NCBI GenBank assembly: GCA_900708905.1
Contig: CAADRB010000061.1
Span: forward strand, 754,127-818,126
Length of the DNA: 64,000 nucleotides
Source: Hymenolepis diminuta
Lineage: Eukaryota; Platyhelminthes; Cestoda; Cyclophyllidea; Hymenolepididae
Reading direction: 5' to 3'
Part shown: piece after piece, positions 36,540-50,400 of the stretch
Layout: every line of letters starts with the position of its first letter
How positions within the stretch are numbered: the stretch's first letter is position 1
The notes under the pieces: generated by a model
Databases searched by the model: none
What the model was told of the DNA's origin: nothing
What the model saw: only the letters and a program-made list of their open reading frames with translations
Translations under genes and position numbers: made by a program

Positions 36540-36795
36540 GAGAGAGTAAAGTAGATCTGAAGAAAATGAGAACAGAGAGAGAGTGAAAAACAAGCCTTCG
36601 TACCGCATGACTTTATTCCGGTGTGTGCTAATAACGCAAGCAGATTTTTTTGCTGGGTCACTGCGATGAAGATGTTAACGTTAGCAAATAGCCTACCGCT
36701 GCGCTTTGGGCGCATGTGGTGAAATGTTTTGATTATGCTCGGTTTACACAGACACTCGAACGCAAAATAATTTACCATACAAATGTTCAAATTAA
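36540..36795 (+). repeat. Dispersed repeat R4, copy 1
   Basis: This aligns with 43780-44040, best over AAATAGCCTACCGCTGCGCTTTG against AATAACCTACCGATGCGCTTTG, followed by ATGTGGTGAAAT against ATGGGTGAAAT and a shared CTCGGTTT/CTCAGTTT block. It has no tRNA-like parts and its coding capacity is not convincing. Confidence 0.4.
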
Positions 36796-38639
36796 CATGC
36801 AGTTGGAAAATTAATGGTGAAAAGTATTTGGGCAGTGATTTTTTGAGCCCTTAGAAAACTAGTGAGGGAAGTGTTCTTAACAAAAATTATTCATTTAACT
36901 CGATATTGAAACGAAGTTTGGTCTGCGATCAGAGTGGGAATATTTGGTGAAGGTTACAACAGTATCAAGTTTATAGCATCACCGTTGGTATTTACTTGGC
37001 AACTTGGTAAATATATGTATTCCCAAAGGACCTTTATTTCTTCCTATAATTACCAATTTGACGCCACCGCCCTAATAATTAAATAACCAACTGGGAAGGT
37101 TATCCATAACATTTATTAGATGCAAATAAATTCATAAGTTTTAGAAGCTAGGAGAGCTCAAATAAATGTCCTTGTAATTGGGAAAATTTTATAAGAGGCC
37201 AAGAATAAGAGATAAATTCCTCTAAATTCTATCGCTATGTTCAGTACTGGTCAATCGTTCATGAATCCATGACAGACACATATAGGGCATAAGATAGTAG
37301 TGTTGCTCAAGAGATTGACAATTACTAACTATATACTGACATCAATTTTCATCCTCAATTTGCATGTTAATTAAGAATTTCTTATTCCTAACCAACTTTC
37401 GCATTGAATATTTCCTTCCTTCCCAAAATTCTCGATCCCCATAGACTGTGACACATAGTTAGTGCTGTTTGCCGCTGACTGGAATAGTAGCAGTATCGAT
37501 TTACTAACCGTAAATCCTGAGACGGCTATGTGCTCCTCTCGGAACTCCTAAATTCCATCCTCATTTAGAATGAAATAGGCCTACAACATATGCAATAAAT
37601 CCCAAATATACGTAGGCAAATTGATTTTCTTTAATAAGACTAAGATTTTTACTTCATAAGCTAATAAAGGAAAGTGTTAACTCGACTATGGGGAAAAGCA
37701 GACCTACTGGGACTACAAGTATAAGAAGCTTCCATCCTACCATCCATTTAATTGACAAGAATTAACTAATGTGGTCTGCCATCAGTGTCTATGTGGATGT
37801 ATTGATGAGAGTCGATTTTGTAAAATTTGATTATGCAAATTTAAATGATGGCCACAGGCACACAAACACCAAATTTCAAATATGGAACCCTGACGTCTGT
37901 AGTCATTCATCATGCTGCTGTCTATGCTCCTTTATTTAAAGTATAGTGCAATATTCTGTTACACTTATTCTATTAAGATAAGCGGATGCATAGCTATAAA
38001 CATTTAATTAAAGGAAAAGGGAGGAGGATTTGATCCACGAGATCCGCGATTTTTTACATATCCACTACCCGATCAGGAGGATTATGTGCTGTTGCATGTT
38101 CAAAATGTTCTTTAAAGTGACCACAGTGAACCTAATGTCAAAGTTGAGGGTGATATTCTGATTAGCGATGTTTCAATCGCTTTTGTATTTTACAAGATTT
38201 AAGGGAATCGAAAAGCGGACACTGGAAGTCTTTTATTGATCGTAGAACCTGAAAGGCGATCAAGTATATAATGCAAGAAAGCACTAATATATTTTCTGCG
38301 AAAATTAGCATACAGCTGGCAGCTTTGTACTTCAAGGCTTTGGTTGAATTAGCTTGGCCTATGGAGATAGGTATCTTTATGCTTTTGGAGATAGGTATCG
38401 ATATTATTGACTGTTTGAGTCACTAACAGCTGCCACCATAAGTAATTTTTACAATCCACTAAGGACCCATATTTCATCAAAAGATTCTTATTTCCCGATT
38501 GCCATGGGTTTCAAACACATATCAACTTAGACACTTTATATTATCAATTTCGAAATAAAGCAGAGTTGAATTTTTATATTGCGCATGAGAAAAATGCGCA
38601 GATTTCTAATTAGCTTCTGCCATCAATATACCGCTTCAA

Positions 38640-38990
38640 GTAGTAAGTGTTTGTCAGTGTTTCCTACTCTCATCCAAACAGTAGGCTGCCATCTGCGCAT
38701 AAAATCAGAGCAAGAGGGAAATATATATGAAGTCAGATCCAGAGAAGCTGAAGAAAATCCCACCCTTATTCTTAGGGGTGATGGCAGCGAAGTTTTATGG
38801 GCTGATCGGGGAGTGGGGGCGGGAGAGGAGGAGTGGGAGGAGTGTTTATCGAGAGCACTGCAGCAAAACATCAAAGAGTAGCTCTTCTAAATCATGCTCG
38901 CGTTCAATCAAGCGCCAATTAATGTGAAGAAGGAAGATAAAACGAAAAAGAGGAGAAGGAATAAAAGAAGACGTGATGAGTTAAATTTAC
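38640..38990 (+). pseudogene. Purine-rich remnant with Arg/Ser-rich and Lys/Arg-rich frames
   Basis: I do not recognise the source gene. Over about 350 bases the strand is rich in A and G and denser in GC than its surroundings. Overlapping frames read KSDPEKLKKIPPLF, then RERRSGRSVYREH, then SKSSSSKSCSRSIKR; a shifted frame continues with KEDKTKKRRRNKRRRDEL before a stop. This is the kind of composition found at the end of RS-type splicing proteins, but stops and frame changes interrupt it. It could be a decayed coding copy or simply purine-rich low-complexity DNA. Confidence 0.25.
38808..38837 (+). other. G-rich tract with several G-runs
   Basis: Runs GGGG, GGGGG and GGG are closely spaced and followed by GGAGGAGTGGG. 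A G-quadruplex is possible, although the last loop is long. Confidence 0.4.
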
Positions 38991-40596
38991 ATTGCGCCTC
39001 TAGTTAAATGATAGCGGAGGAGGAGCTTAAGAGAATACACGAACTTGTGCCAAGGTCCTAAAAAAGCAATCTTTTGTTTACACGTATTTTAAACGCGTTT
39101 GGAATTAGAATAGAATCCTAATTGATAAACTTACATTTAGAAGCTACTGATTAGCATATCGTATTTTAAAAATGCAGCAGAATTAGATGAAAATATTGTG
39201 CAGATATTGATCTAATAAAGCTCAACGATTTGGGTTTTCAAAGCATTTCTTCCTAGAAATGACTACCAAAGTTAATTCGAATCCAAAACATGTGTGATTG
39301 CAGTAAAACTTTCTCTCTTGAATATGAAAAGAGGAAATTGAATATTTAAACAATTTAAGAAATATGAGATCGGAAACAACTTTTTAGTTCTTCTAGATTA
39401 ATACATATTCGTATATGTATTCATTGCTCAAATTGCAGCTCCCACGTATCATTATCTTCAAGCCAACCAAAAATTTTGATATGTTTACTTTAACAAAGTC
39501 ACTTTTCTATAAATTTAATTCGGAATTGTCACGTGCATCTTAGATAAATTGATCTTTAGATCTGCTTTTGAATTTATGATGCCAAACTAACCTCTTTGGA
39601 ACCACGGGAACGTTTCAGTTTTAGCCTACTTGAAGTGATGAATTTGCACACCTGAATGCTGTATCGCTGGATCATGTTCGTATCGATTTTTTTGCCAGCT
39701 TTTGCAAGTGTTTGTATTTGAACCCATTTTTTTGGAGAAAACCCTTATGTCCTTCCTTTCTTATTTTATTTTATCCAAAAAATAATGAAATTGTGCTTTT
39801 CAAGATCATTTCAGTGATAATTCTTCTGATTTTCTCTTTGATTAAGTTGTTTGTCCAAAATACGCTACTAACTAAAATGAACTAGTTTCTATGAAAAGAT
39901 TTATAAATATCAATCAAAATCCATGATAAAAGGTTTACATTTTGATCGGATTCTTTCCTTTTTATGTATTATCAAATCCGCTAACCAATAGCTTAGAACA
40001 TTCAACTATTTCTGCCTATGTTAAACAAATCTTTTCTTTTTTGCTCTTTAAATATCTCCAGTTTTTAAAGTTAAGATGATTTAATACCCCTTATATTTTT
40101 TAAGTTATCTTACAACGGACAATCTTTCAAGTGAGAGGCCATAAATAATACCGCGAGTGCATTGTTGAGCTAAATGGGAAAAATGAATTTCGACCGTAAT
40201 TTGAGATCTAACGATGCACTTAGGAATCAGAGTCAGACCTTGAAATATTTGGAATATATCGCTAGGTTAGAGATTATTTAAACTTAGTAGGAGAAGAGAG
40301 AAGACAGAGGTGGAATGTTTATTGATAAAGTTCAGTTACAATTCATCCACCTTCAATTTGTTATCATTAGCTAGAGATGAATGAGTCAAAAATTGACGAT
40401 CATTGATTTTAATAATTAATCTGGATGATTTAGCCATACCAGTCATTTTGAAGAATTTGAAGTAACATGTAAGAGTTATATCAAATACTGCTCGCTGAAC
40501 TAAAAGATATATGTTTCTCAGCTATGTAATATCATGATCATGTAAATGGCTTAGTGCCTTGTAAGATTATTCTACTTTCTCAAACTTTGGAAGAAA

Positions 40597-40775
40597 AAAA
40601 TGAATTGAAGTTGCATAAATGGCTGCCGTAAGTAGACAATAAGCCAATGAGCACTTAAAATGGCGAGCAAGAATATGTTCAGTAATTCGGGGGACGAATC
40701 GTGAAATTTGAATTTTGGGGCGTGAACTTCCCATTTAGTGAATGCTGTACAGCAAATGAAGCAAAACCTTTTGAC
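40597..40775 (+). repeat. Dispersed repeat R2, copy 5
   Basis: A full-looking copy: ATGAATTGAAGTTGC at the start, then TTCAGTAATTCGGGGGACG, AATCGTGAAATTTGAATTTT, GGGGCGTGAACTTCCCATTT and GCAAATGAAGCAAAACC. It is used here as the reference for the family. Confidence 0.5.
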
Positions 40776-41110
40776 AAATGGACTTTAATCTTAGTATCCC
40801 CCGATCTCCTTTTATTTCATTTACTGAGTTTTAACGAATATCAGTGAGTGGTTAGTAGATTGGGCTCTATAACGTAAAAATCATGTAACCTCGTATGATG
40901 TTGATAGCTCTTTTCTATTATAGAATGAAATTACCGACTCCAGTCCTCAGCAGATACCGAGTAACTATACCGAGTTACTTAAAACTGGGCCAGTTTCAAT
41001 TGTGTTCCTTCTTCCGAAATCAGAAGAATGTAAAGTATTGATTGTAACAGGAGTTCTGTCCATTTTTTTAATTTGAATTAAAGTGAAAATTTTGTCAAAC
41101 ATACATTTAT

Positions 41111-41478
41111 TTAGTGTTCAACATAGTTACCATTTTTATTAATTACATCTTTCCATCTTGCCATAAGCTTTCTCATTCCTTCTTCATAGAATTTAGAGAG
41201 TTTGAACTCAAAAAAGAAACTAGCTTCATTTCAACCTCTTCTATTGAAATAAGCATTTGAAGTCCTATTAGATGATTCTGTAAGCTCTTGAAAAGATGAA
41301 AATCGGCCAATGCAAGAGAAGATCGGGAGAGTATAGTGGGTGACGTATGACGTATGTGAAATACAGAATTATGAAATTGTAGGCAAATATAAATATTTGT
41401 TCTTAAAAACCAATATCCAGTTAAAATGACACTCAGACACCCTTGTAGACGAGATTTAGCAGGAGGGAAAACTTCCAA
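41111..41478 (-). pseudogene. C-terminal fragment of a second mariner transposase lineage
   Basis: On the minus strand, ADFHLFKSLQNHLIG corresponds to the conserved block after the third catalytic residue in mariner transposases (the Asp of DFHLF is kept). After a frameshift near 41175 the sequence continues EEGMRKLMARWKDVINKNGN and ends at a stop at 41111. The block upstream that should read SPDLAP-like is altered (SRSSLALA). This lineage is clearly different from the elements at 4.3 and 60 kb. The N-terminal half and both terminal repeats were not found. It is non-functional. Confidence 0.75.
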
Positions 41479-44400
41479 AAGCTCAAGCTGATAAAAGCTT
41501 AATGATAAATTGCTTCATTCGGAAATAGTTGGTTTCATGATGGAAAGTTCGTACCTTTACTCTTTCCCCATCCTCTGCAAACATCCTATTCATAAAATTA
41601 TTTCAGAATGGTTAGGTAACGAGATTTGGATATTGGGAAGCATTTTAATCGTTTTGCCGTCCTTTAATCAGCAAATGTACTGGATGATATCTAATGTCTA
41701 GACGGAATTTATCTTTTTATACGCTCTTTACTATAAGCCAATATATTTATTCGTTCATTTATCATTGACTATAATCCTGCATAATTGTTGAAATTCCAAA
41801 ATTTTAATGCTAATCTCATGAATAAAATAATATTTTATTAAACAACTGTAAATGAGTAAAATGTTTCACTCCTCCTATGCCCTGTTTTAGAAAGAGAGAT
41901 TTCTATCAAAGCTAACGCAAGTTACATTTAAAAGAGTTTGCTGGCCAAATATCAGTTCCAAAATTATGCAAAATCAAAAGAATGTATTGCTCGTTTGATG
42001 CAAATTTTAAATGAATTATTAAATGTGAAAAAGGCTGGCAGTGAAAGATAAAAAAACACAAATTAGGCGAAGGAAATGAATAATTTTAAGTTTTTCTATT
42101 GATTTTAATTAATTTAAAATAAAAAATATAAAACCATTATTAACTGCAGTGATCATTGAAAAATTAAATTAAAAATATAACTGTAAATGGCTATTATATT
42201 TTGAATATGAAATATAAAGTAACTGAGGCATGCACTCCATAATGAACTGATTTAAAAATAACTCAAGGCCATATTCGTTTATCAGAATAAAGTTGAAGAT
42301 TACATAGATAGTACCGCTATTAGCCTGCTCATATTAAACTTGTTTTACCGAGAAACGGGGGTAAAATCGGTAGAATAAGGATGAAGTCGGTTTTCTGATG
42401 AGTAGAAAATCAGTACAACCATGGACGCATCTTTGAACGCGAGGCAGTATTGAAAATTGGTATAGAATTCGAATGCATGTTTCCAAAATGTTTTCTTTTA
42501 TTTGTAGTCAGTGTTCCTCTCTATGGATTTTCTTAACTGAATTATACATCCTCTTCTTATTGCTCATAGTGCTGCCTACAAGTTCTCATTTTTTACAAAA
42601 GGAATTTAATAAAGCCTTTTTTCATTCAACAATTAGTTAATTAACTCTACAAAGCTGGCCGTCAATACAAGTTTAGAGTGGGCAAAACCGGCTGCATAAA
42701 AGTTATGCAGATGCTATCTCACACCATCACGAGATGGTAGGGACTATAGTTGATGTTTCCATAATCATATTTATGCTTTCCTCTATAGCCATCCAATTGT
42801 CCGATATTGCTCAAGTCTCACAATAATTTCCTTCATATGGATAATAAAATGTCACAAGACAGCCTCTATGAGCATTATTAAACGCTCTTTTATAGATTCA
42901 AATTTCGTTACTTTTTCATCTTGCTTTTGAATATCATAAGTTCAAATTCTTCAAAAACTCAACAAAATTACATATAGTCAGTATTAATATCAGTGTTACC
43001 AACATTGCAATCAGAATATTAGCACTGCGTTAGAGATTAAAGTAAATACAAGGGAAAATACTTTGCAGAAAAGGGTGAACAAAATGCCTGTGATGATATT
43101 TTAGTTAGAGTTATTTCTCAGCATATATTATTCTCAATAATGATTTAAAAATTGTCTTTTGGCGTCTTATAAGTTGTAATAGTTTTTTTGTTGGAATACG
43201 CACTGGGGTAACACGTAAGACAATGGTTAGAATTTGCGGCATTCGGACTCTCAGTGTCAGATAACATGATAAACTTATTTTAAAGTACGTTAATTTGAGT
43301 ACGATTAACATTCTCCAAGTCGTCAAGTGTACTTCGTGGGGAAAATACAATACGATGTGATCTCGTAAAGACGAGTTCTCTCTCGAGCCTTCTGGGCCTT
43401 GGTACAGAGAACAATAATTTATAGATATAGTGTTGTAAAGTGGACTATAGAGCCTTAGCACCAATAAAATATAGAAGTTTATTTTACTCTTGATAGTCTG
43501 TCAGTGAGCCTAGACAAAACTAATAAATAAAGCTGTCCGTAAGTGGAGACTGATCTTGCCTCCAGATAAACCACCATATAATTTTCTCGTCTCTTTCATT
43601 TCTAGCATGTGTCAAAAAGGGACAAATATATTTTTATATTTTAAGGGTAAAACATTTCGTCAGCAATAATGGGTTTATTTAGTTTTTAAATATGCTCTTA
43701 TTAATGCCAAACTATCTCACAGAGCGTACTTGTAACAACGGGACGGAAAATAGAGTTGCAGTGATGTCTAATAACAGACAGCCAAAAGTTGAGAGCGAGC
43801 CAACGGAGAACAAGAGCACTAGAAATTCTAGGGCAAGAAGAGGACGTGAACTGTACGATAGCATCTGTGGCGAGCGCATAAAACTAGCAAAATAGCCTAG
43901 TCACCGTGAAACAAAGGTGAGTGAAAATCGATAATCAATAACCTACCGATGCGCTTTGAATACATGGGTGAAATCTACTGATAGCACTCAGTTTTAATAC
44001 GACTTCGAAAGTTGAAGTAATTTAAAATAAAAGGATTCAAATTAATAAGTGGTTCGAAAACTGATTTTGTAAAGTATACAGAGATTCATCTGTCAAGTGA
44101 TACCTTCATCTTTGGGTGGGGAACAATAGAAACTTTTGAATTGACAACTACACCGACATTTTAACCTTTTGACGACATAATTGATAAGCCAGAAGGAAAT
44201 GCCTCTGAGAGCCAAAATAATGATTTATTGGCGAAATTGAAATTAATTATTTGAATTTCAGACCTTCTTCTTCCTTATTCAACTCTGCAAATCGTGAGCT
44301 GAAATTTTTATCTGCATTAATACGTGGAAGAAATCTGATGAAATTTTGTAGAATCTTTCATTCTCCATCTAACATTCAAAATACTACCGCCTTTAGCTTA

Positions 44401-47400
44401 CCAAAACCATTTTCTTTGCCGTATTCAGTGTCCATTATACATTCGTAGAATTTGAAGTACTTTTCTCCATGTTAATTTAATTGAATCTCGTGGAATAATG
44501 AAATTTCTTTTTTAGTTAGATACCACATTGATAAAATGATAGAAGATGGTTCTTCTTTTTTATTTTGCTTAAAGCTGCCATTGAGTTTTACTTTAGAGAT
44601 ATTCAGATACTGCAAAGTATATGAAAATTAGTTCCAAGACGTGTTTTTGCCTTCTGTATTTCCTTTCAGAGAGTTTTTCCACGTTCTTAAAGTGTTCTGA
44701 TCTGCTTATTATTGATGTATTTAAAATTCAGACTTACTTTCTGCGAATTATCTTCCGTTTGTCACTCAAAACATATTATTCAAAGTTGTGGTGATTTTTA
44801 CTTTAAACGGATTCCCATAATTATAAAAAGGTTTTTTTTTCGATTCTAAAAGTTCTAATTCTCCCACTCTCAGTCATCCAAATGAGATTCTTATCTAAAT
44901 GCATAGTGCATTTAAAAGATCCTAAAAACGGTCCACCAGACAGTCGATCCAGAAATGCGTAAAATTTGATAATTATACTATTTTATTTAAAAACAATTTA
45001 AGAAATTTTCTTTTTAAAAACAAAGCACTAGGAATTAGGACTAGGATGAAAGACTTTGGATGTAAACTGGATGAGATAAAATATAGAATGACTACAATTT
45101 GGAACCAGGAAGATCTATATTGTATATTCCTTTGCATATTGATTACACAGGAATGGATGTTGTAGCTGGAAACATCTGTTGAACCAAAAAATCGATTCGT
45201 AAGACTACGTAATGGAAGTGAAAGCAAGGCTTATTAAGATAATTGTAGAAATCAATATTCCATTATGGCTTATCCGAAATGGTACTAAGGCTATCTAATA
45301 CGGCTTCTTTAAACGCTGCTAGCCCTAGGATTACGTCCTTGCAGAGCCATGAAAACAAAACTAGCCCAGTGGATTTCTCCAGAAAATCCTGCAACTTGGA
45401 TTCAAGGAAAAAGACTAAATATTTGGAATATCGTAGAAAGTCTTTTCAAATTTCTAACTTTAAAACTTTATAGAATCATCTGGAGAACGAGAGAGAAACT
45501 TTTCCTATTATATTAGCAAGGGGAAATCAATCAAGACATCATGAAAATCTTTTGTTTACCCAGACTGTCATAGTTAAAACATCCGACAAAGGCAACTTCC
45601 GTCCTTTAAGTCATAAATTCTCACATTCCTACACTGAAATCACATTTAATAATCTGTAAGATTTTGCTATTTACTTGGTCCATTTAAGCAAAAAATCACA
45701 CCAAACAGACGATCCTGTCGGGTTTTTTGTAGTCTTCAGTGCAGTATTTACCGAGTAGAATAGCAAAATAGGGAAATTCAGGCATAAACCAAGACTTCAA
45801 CAATAGTTTCGACTGCAGTTATTATCTAATTATCGTTACAGGTTTATTCCCAGTGAATTTTGAGTGTTCAGTTGCTGCAAGTTTGAGAAGTCAAGAGCAA
45901 AGTTTGGCAGTTTGTTAGCGTTTTCTTATTTTCATCCACTTTAGATTTGCCCTTTTGCAGAAGGGAGTACACATCCAAACTGTGTAAGTTTGAAAGACTG
46001 AGTGATGGTCCCCTCTCATATTTATTGTTTTAGCGCGGTAAGTTGGAATAACCTAATGGATACTTTTAGGAGAGCAAGGTCTAAACAGACCAGGGCTTAC
46101 TAGAATTCACTTAAGGTAAGTTCAAATTACACATTTGCTTTAATTTCAACTTTAATCCTAATCTTTCACTGTTTACATGCTGTTTCTTTTTATTATGGAC
46201 CATTCAAAGAGACTCAGGTGTATGCATTGGAACCCAATTACTGATAAGTTGCATTAATATGGATAGATAGATGACCTTTAGGTATACGAGTGACGTAAGG
46301 TGTTTTGTTTGAATCCAAAACCTGAGTGTCCGATTGTCCTTTGTATTAAATGATCAGTTCAGGATGTCAAATAAAAAATATGTACCCATTCTAATGAGTA
46401 GAAGCCTATTTTAAACCAAGCAAGTAATGTGAACGTCTCAATTAGGACTAATTCTAAAAGTTACTTTAGTAGACACGTAATAATCCCTATCGTGATTAAA
46501 ATCTTTATACTGGGTCACAAATTCTATTTGGCCTCCTTATCTGAAAACCGAAGATTTTTTTTTATTGGTGATGTACAATTTTCCACGATTTCGAACCTGA
46601 ATTTTGAGCTCAGCCAATAATTGGTCATTTGTGGCATTTTTGATATAAGAATTTCAGAATCTGTAATGCTCTTTCATCAACTCAAATTTTCTACGTTCTA
46701 AATTTTTATTATTATTTTCATGGTATAATTAACTTCAAATAAGTTTCACATAGTTGTGAAAATTCTTCCAATTCAAATTCGACGGAATATGTTTCTACTA
46801 TATATTTGCAGTTTTCGATTAAAAGGGAACTTATTTCTTTATTTTTGGTTTAAGAAAAATTATTTGGTTTTTGTCATTTTTTCCAAAAATTCCTTTAAAA
46901 ATGGCTTGTGGCTTTTAAGTTAAAATATTAATTTCATTAATTATATTTATAAGAATGACTAAATGACTAAATTAAAAATACTAATAAATTCATTTAATGG
47001 TAGTTGTCACCTATTTCACATTAAATATTAAAATTCATTTTATGGAAACATTTTAATAAAATATGAAATAGTTTAGGACATGAAACCAAAAAATGCATTT
47101 ACTCCAAATATGTGCCAAACATTATTAAACATTAATTTTATAATTCACTTGAAATAGTAAAAATTTCCTTCTGTATTTCATTTGATAAATTAAATTTTAA
47201 AATTGAAAATTTATTAGCCCATTTTGAACCTATTTATTTATTTGTTACTTTCATTGCACAATGATTTTAATCAGTCTTTTATTTAGAATTAATATATCTG
47301 AACTCATTGACGCATTTATAACTTAAAGCACGTTTGACATCTTTCTTGATGCTAAATTGAATTTTCCAGCTTGATATAATAAATATCTAAGACATTTACT

Positions 47401-50400
47401 GAAAAAAACCATCGAAATTTTTCATTTTGAGAGCAATCGAAATTTTACTTAAATTCTAACCTTTATGAAAGCCTTTAACTAAAATTCCATTCAATGCTTC
47501 GAAATGCGTCCGTCTGTTTCACCTGAGGACTTAAGATAAAAATATTTCCTAGCTATTTGCGTCAACCATATGGGCCATAATTAATGGCCAGCCATCAATA
47601 TATAAATTCAAGTTTGTACAACTGACGATCCTTAGAACAAACTGATGCTATCTAAAGTTATCGGGAGGAGGGAGAGATTATATTCAATCCTTTTGAAACC
47701 ACATGTATCATTTTTTTCAATTAGAAACGAATATACGCGCAAACGGACACTTGGTGTCAGGTGTTGTTCCTTTCCCATAATAATGCCTAAGAATTCGAAC
47801 AATTAAATATTTTAAAAATAACCTAACATTATTAAGTATATTCAAAATCTGTCTTTAGAGTTTAGACGAAATGTTAAGAAAGAAGCTTAAGATTACCAAA
47901 AATCACTTATAGGAATCCAAATTCTGACAAGTCTGCCGAAAGCAATTTTGTTAGAAATGATTAAATGTACCTTAAATTGTTGCAAAATAATTTTTAAATA
48001 AAACCCATGCAAATGTTTGAATTAATAAGGTATTAAAAGTGTGCTGAGGAAACGTTAGAAGGCAACGGGCTCTTTAGCATGATTAAACATGCAAATTAAT
48101 CTGAATTACTAAATTTAACCACAGTATTTAAATTTTGGCAACACATCATATGCAATAATGCCATAAAATATATTCCCAAATGAGAGTAATTTATAGGTCG
48201 ACAAAGAGACTACCTTGTAGTTATTGAATTGGTTACCCTTTTAAATGAATAAAGAAGATGGGAGTAAAATTGGCTTAAGTCTTACAATAGAAAAGGAGGA
48301 TTAAAACACCATATAACATATATTAGGTCCAAAGTTTCCACCTGATTCAATGCGGTTTTAATTTTTATCTGCAAATAGAACAAATATTTTTCCAAGGTGG
48401 CAAGAGGTAAGAATCCCAATTTGCATGGACCGAATCTTTTACCCTTTCTGCAAACTATTTTCCTACAGCTGTAGCTCTGCATCCATTTGTCCAAATATGT
48501 CATCTCTAATGAACTGCATGTTTTTTGGACTTAAGATTAATTGATGAAAAATTTTAATTTTTTGTCGAATAAAAAGGAATAGATTTATTAAATAAAAATG
48601 AAAAACAAAATTTTCATGTTTTTTGCATGCAGCTGTCAATTATGCACAAATGCTGAATGTTTTTAAAGTGGATTAAACATTTTGTTATTTCACTTGGTTT
48701 TACTTTAAATAAAGCCCTTCCGTGTGGTAATTATCTCATGCTGTTACCCAGTTTTCAGCTCTACGAACTAGTTATGGGAGCAAATTAAGATACGAGAATA
48801 TTGTAAAATGAAGATGTAGAGATAATTTTAAAAAAATGACGTGGTAGATCAAAAAAGTCAAAATAATTTTGTTTTTCTTGAAGAAGAATCTTATTATTGC
48901 CTTATATTGATCGAAGAATTTGATTTGGCTGCATTTCAATCACTTTTTATTTGCCTTTGTTAATTTGGTTAGTTAGCATTTGAGAGGGTATATTTATATC
49001 TTGTTAATCATAAATCATAATGTATGTCGGCTTAGCGTTATACTATCGCCAGACAAAAATTTACAGGCGGGCTTGTTTAGAGTGATTATTTAAAACTAAT
49101 TAAAGACAATGAAATACCATAAGCAAGAAATATTTTAATGTTTTAAATCAAAATTACTTTAAAAAGCCTCAGGGGAATAGTTACAATTCTCCATGAAATA
49201 ATTTTTGGCAAAATTGAGATAAGTAAATCAAAATCTTATTCATTTCCTTTTAAATCCCAAACTCGATTTTAAATTGAAAGAAATAGCGAAGCAGAAACAG
49301 TTATTGAGAGGAGTTTTCTATTGAGATTTTCTCTACTGGGAAATGAATGCTTACCTTTATAAAATAAGGCGAACATGTCACAGAGATTAAATTTCTCCTT
49401 TTTTTAAATTAGTAAGTGCTTGCATGTTCCTATGCACATGTTTCATAAAATGCCAAATTTAGACATTAATCTGATTTAATATAATTTTATTCCTCTTTAA
49501 TAGAAAAATATTGCTTCTAGTCATTTCTCAGAGAAAGCTAGCCAAAGCACACACTAGATCATACAATCAAATTTACTTTGATGAATCTCAATTTAATGAC
49601 CACTGGCTGAGTTTAATTATGTTTTGATCGCTGCATTAATTCCAAACAAACTATTTTTCTAATTCTCTGAAGTTGACCCGAGTTGTTTTAAATTTACTTA
49701 AATGATGCAATCAGATTTGTCAATTTCACGATTTTAAAGCATGCGCACGGGCAAATAGTCATTTAATATCAAATTTCGCCTATATATGTATGTGCCATTG
49801 TCTAGTTTCTGATAAAATATTATGGATAATAATCACATTTCATGACTAACGGATTTTCCTGCGAGTAACAATAGTCAGTTTTCCAGGTTTTGCTTGATAA
49901 TATTCAAACAATTACTTATCATTAGTGGATCCGAGGAAGCACATTGTAAAATTCAACTTTGATTAGTTTGTATGCTCCTAAACCTATCAATGTATCAAGC
50001 GTGCTTTTTACCGAGACTTTCTGGGTTTCATTATGAAATGGAGGGACTCTTAGTGCCGATATAAGGAGATTAGAAATCCCGGTCAATTTCTAATCCTTTT
50101 CAATATTGCACTAAACTTTGGCTTTTGCAGCCGTTACTAACGCAATTATGTGGGAGATTGAGTCAAAAAGGTTTCACTTATTTGAGTAAATTAAAGACCT
50201 TTCCATTTCCTTTTCCAAATGGACACACACGTACCTAGACGTAGTGTTGTTTTAAAATTCACCTTTTTTTAAAATCCGCCAACTTTCTTCCATTCACCGT
50301 TCCATACAACGTTGCGTGTTGCATTTTATTTTTATATTGAAAAAACCAAATTTCAGAAGCTCCACCAATGTTTAATTTTGCATAGTTTTAGCCATTAAAT

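Larger units (their letters stand above)
34970..41110. other. Gene-free flank downstream of PSMD6
   Basis: No gene is supported. The stretch contains an R2 copy (35395-35590), an R4 copy (36540-36795), a purine-rich coding-like remnant (38640-38990) and another R2 copy (40597-40775). Open frames near 35.6-35.97 kb follow a plausible acceptor (TTTCAG at about 35806-35811) but have no recognisable protein or linked exon. Confidence 0.5.

Noticed and set aside
43692..43895. 67-codon frame rich in Asn, Arg and Glu
   Set aside because: It overlaps an R4 repeat copy and shows no homology or splice context that I can see.
45279..45473. 64-codon Ser/Lys/Asn-rich frame
   Set aside because: Composition is protein-like, but there are no neighbouring exons, motif or regulatory signals. 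I could not raise it above chance.
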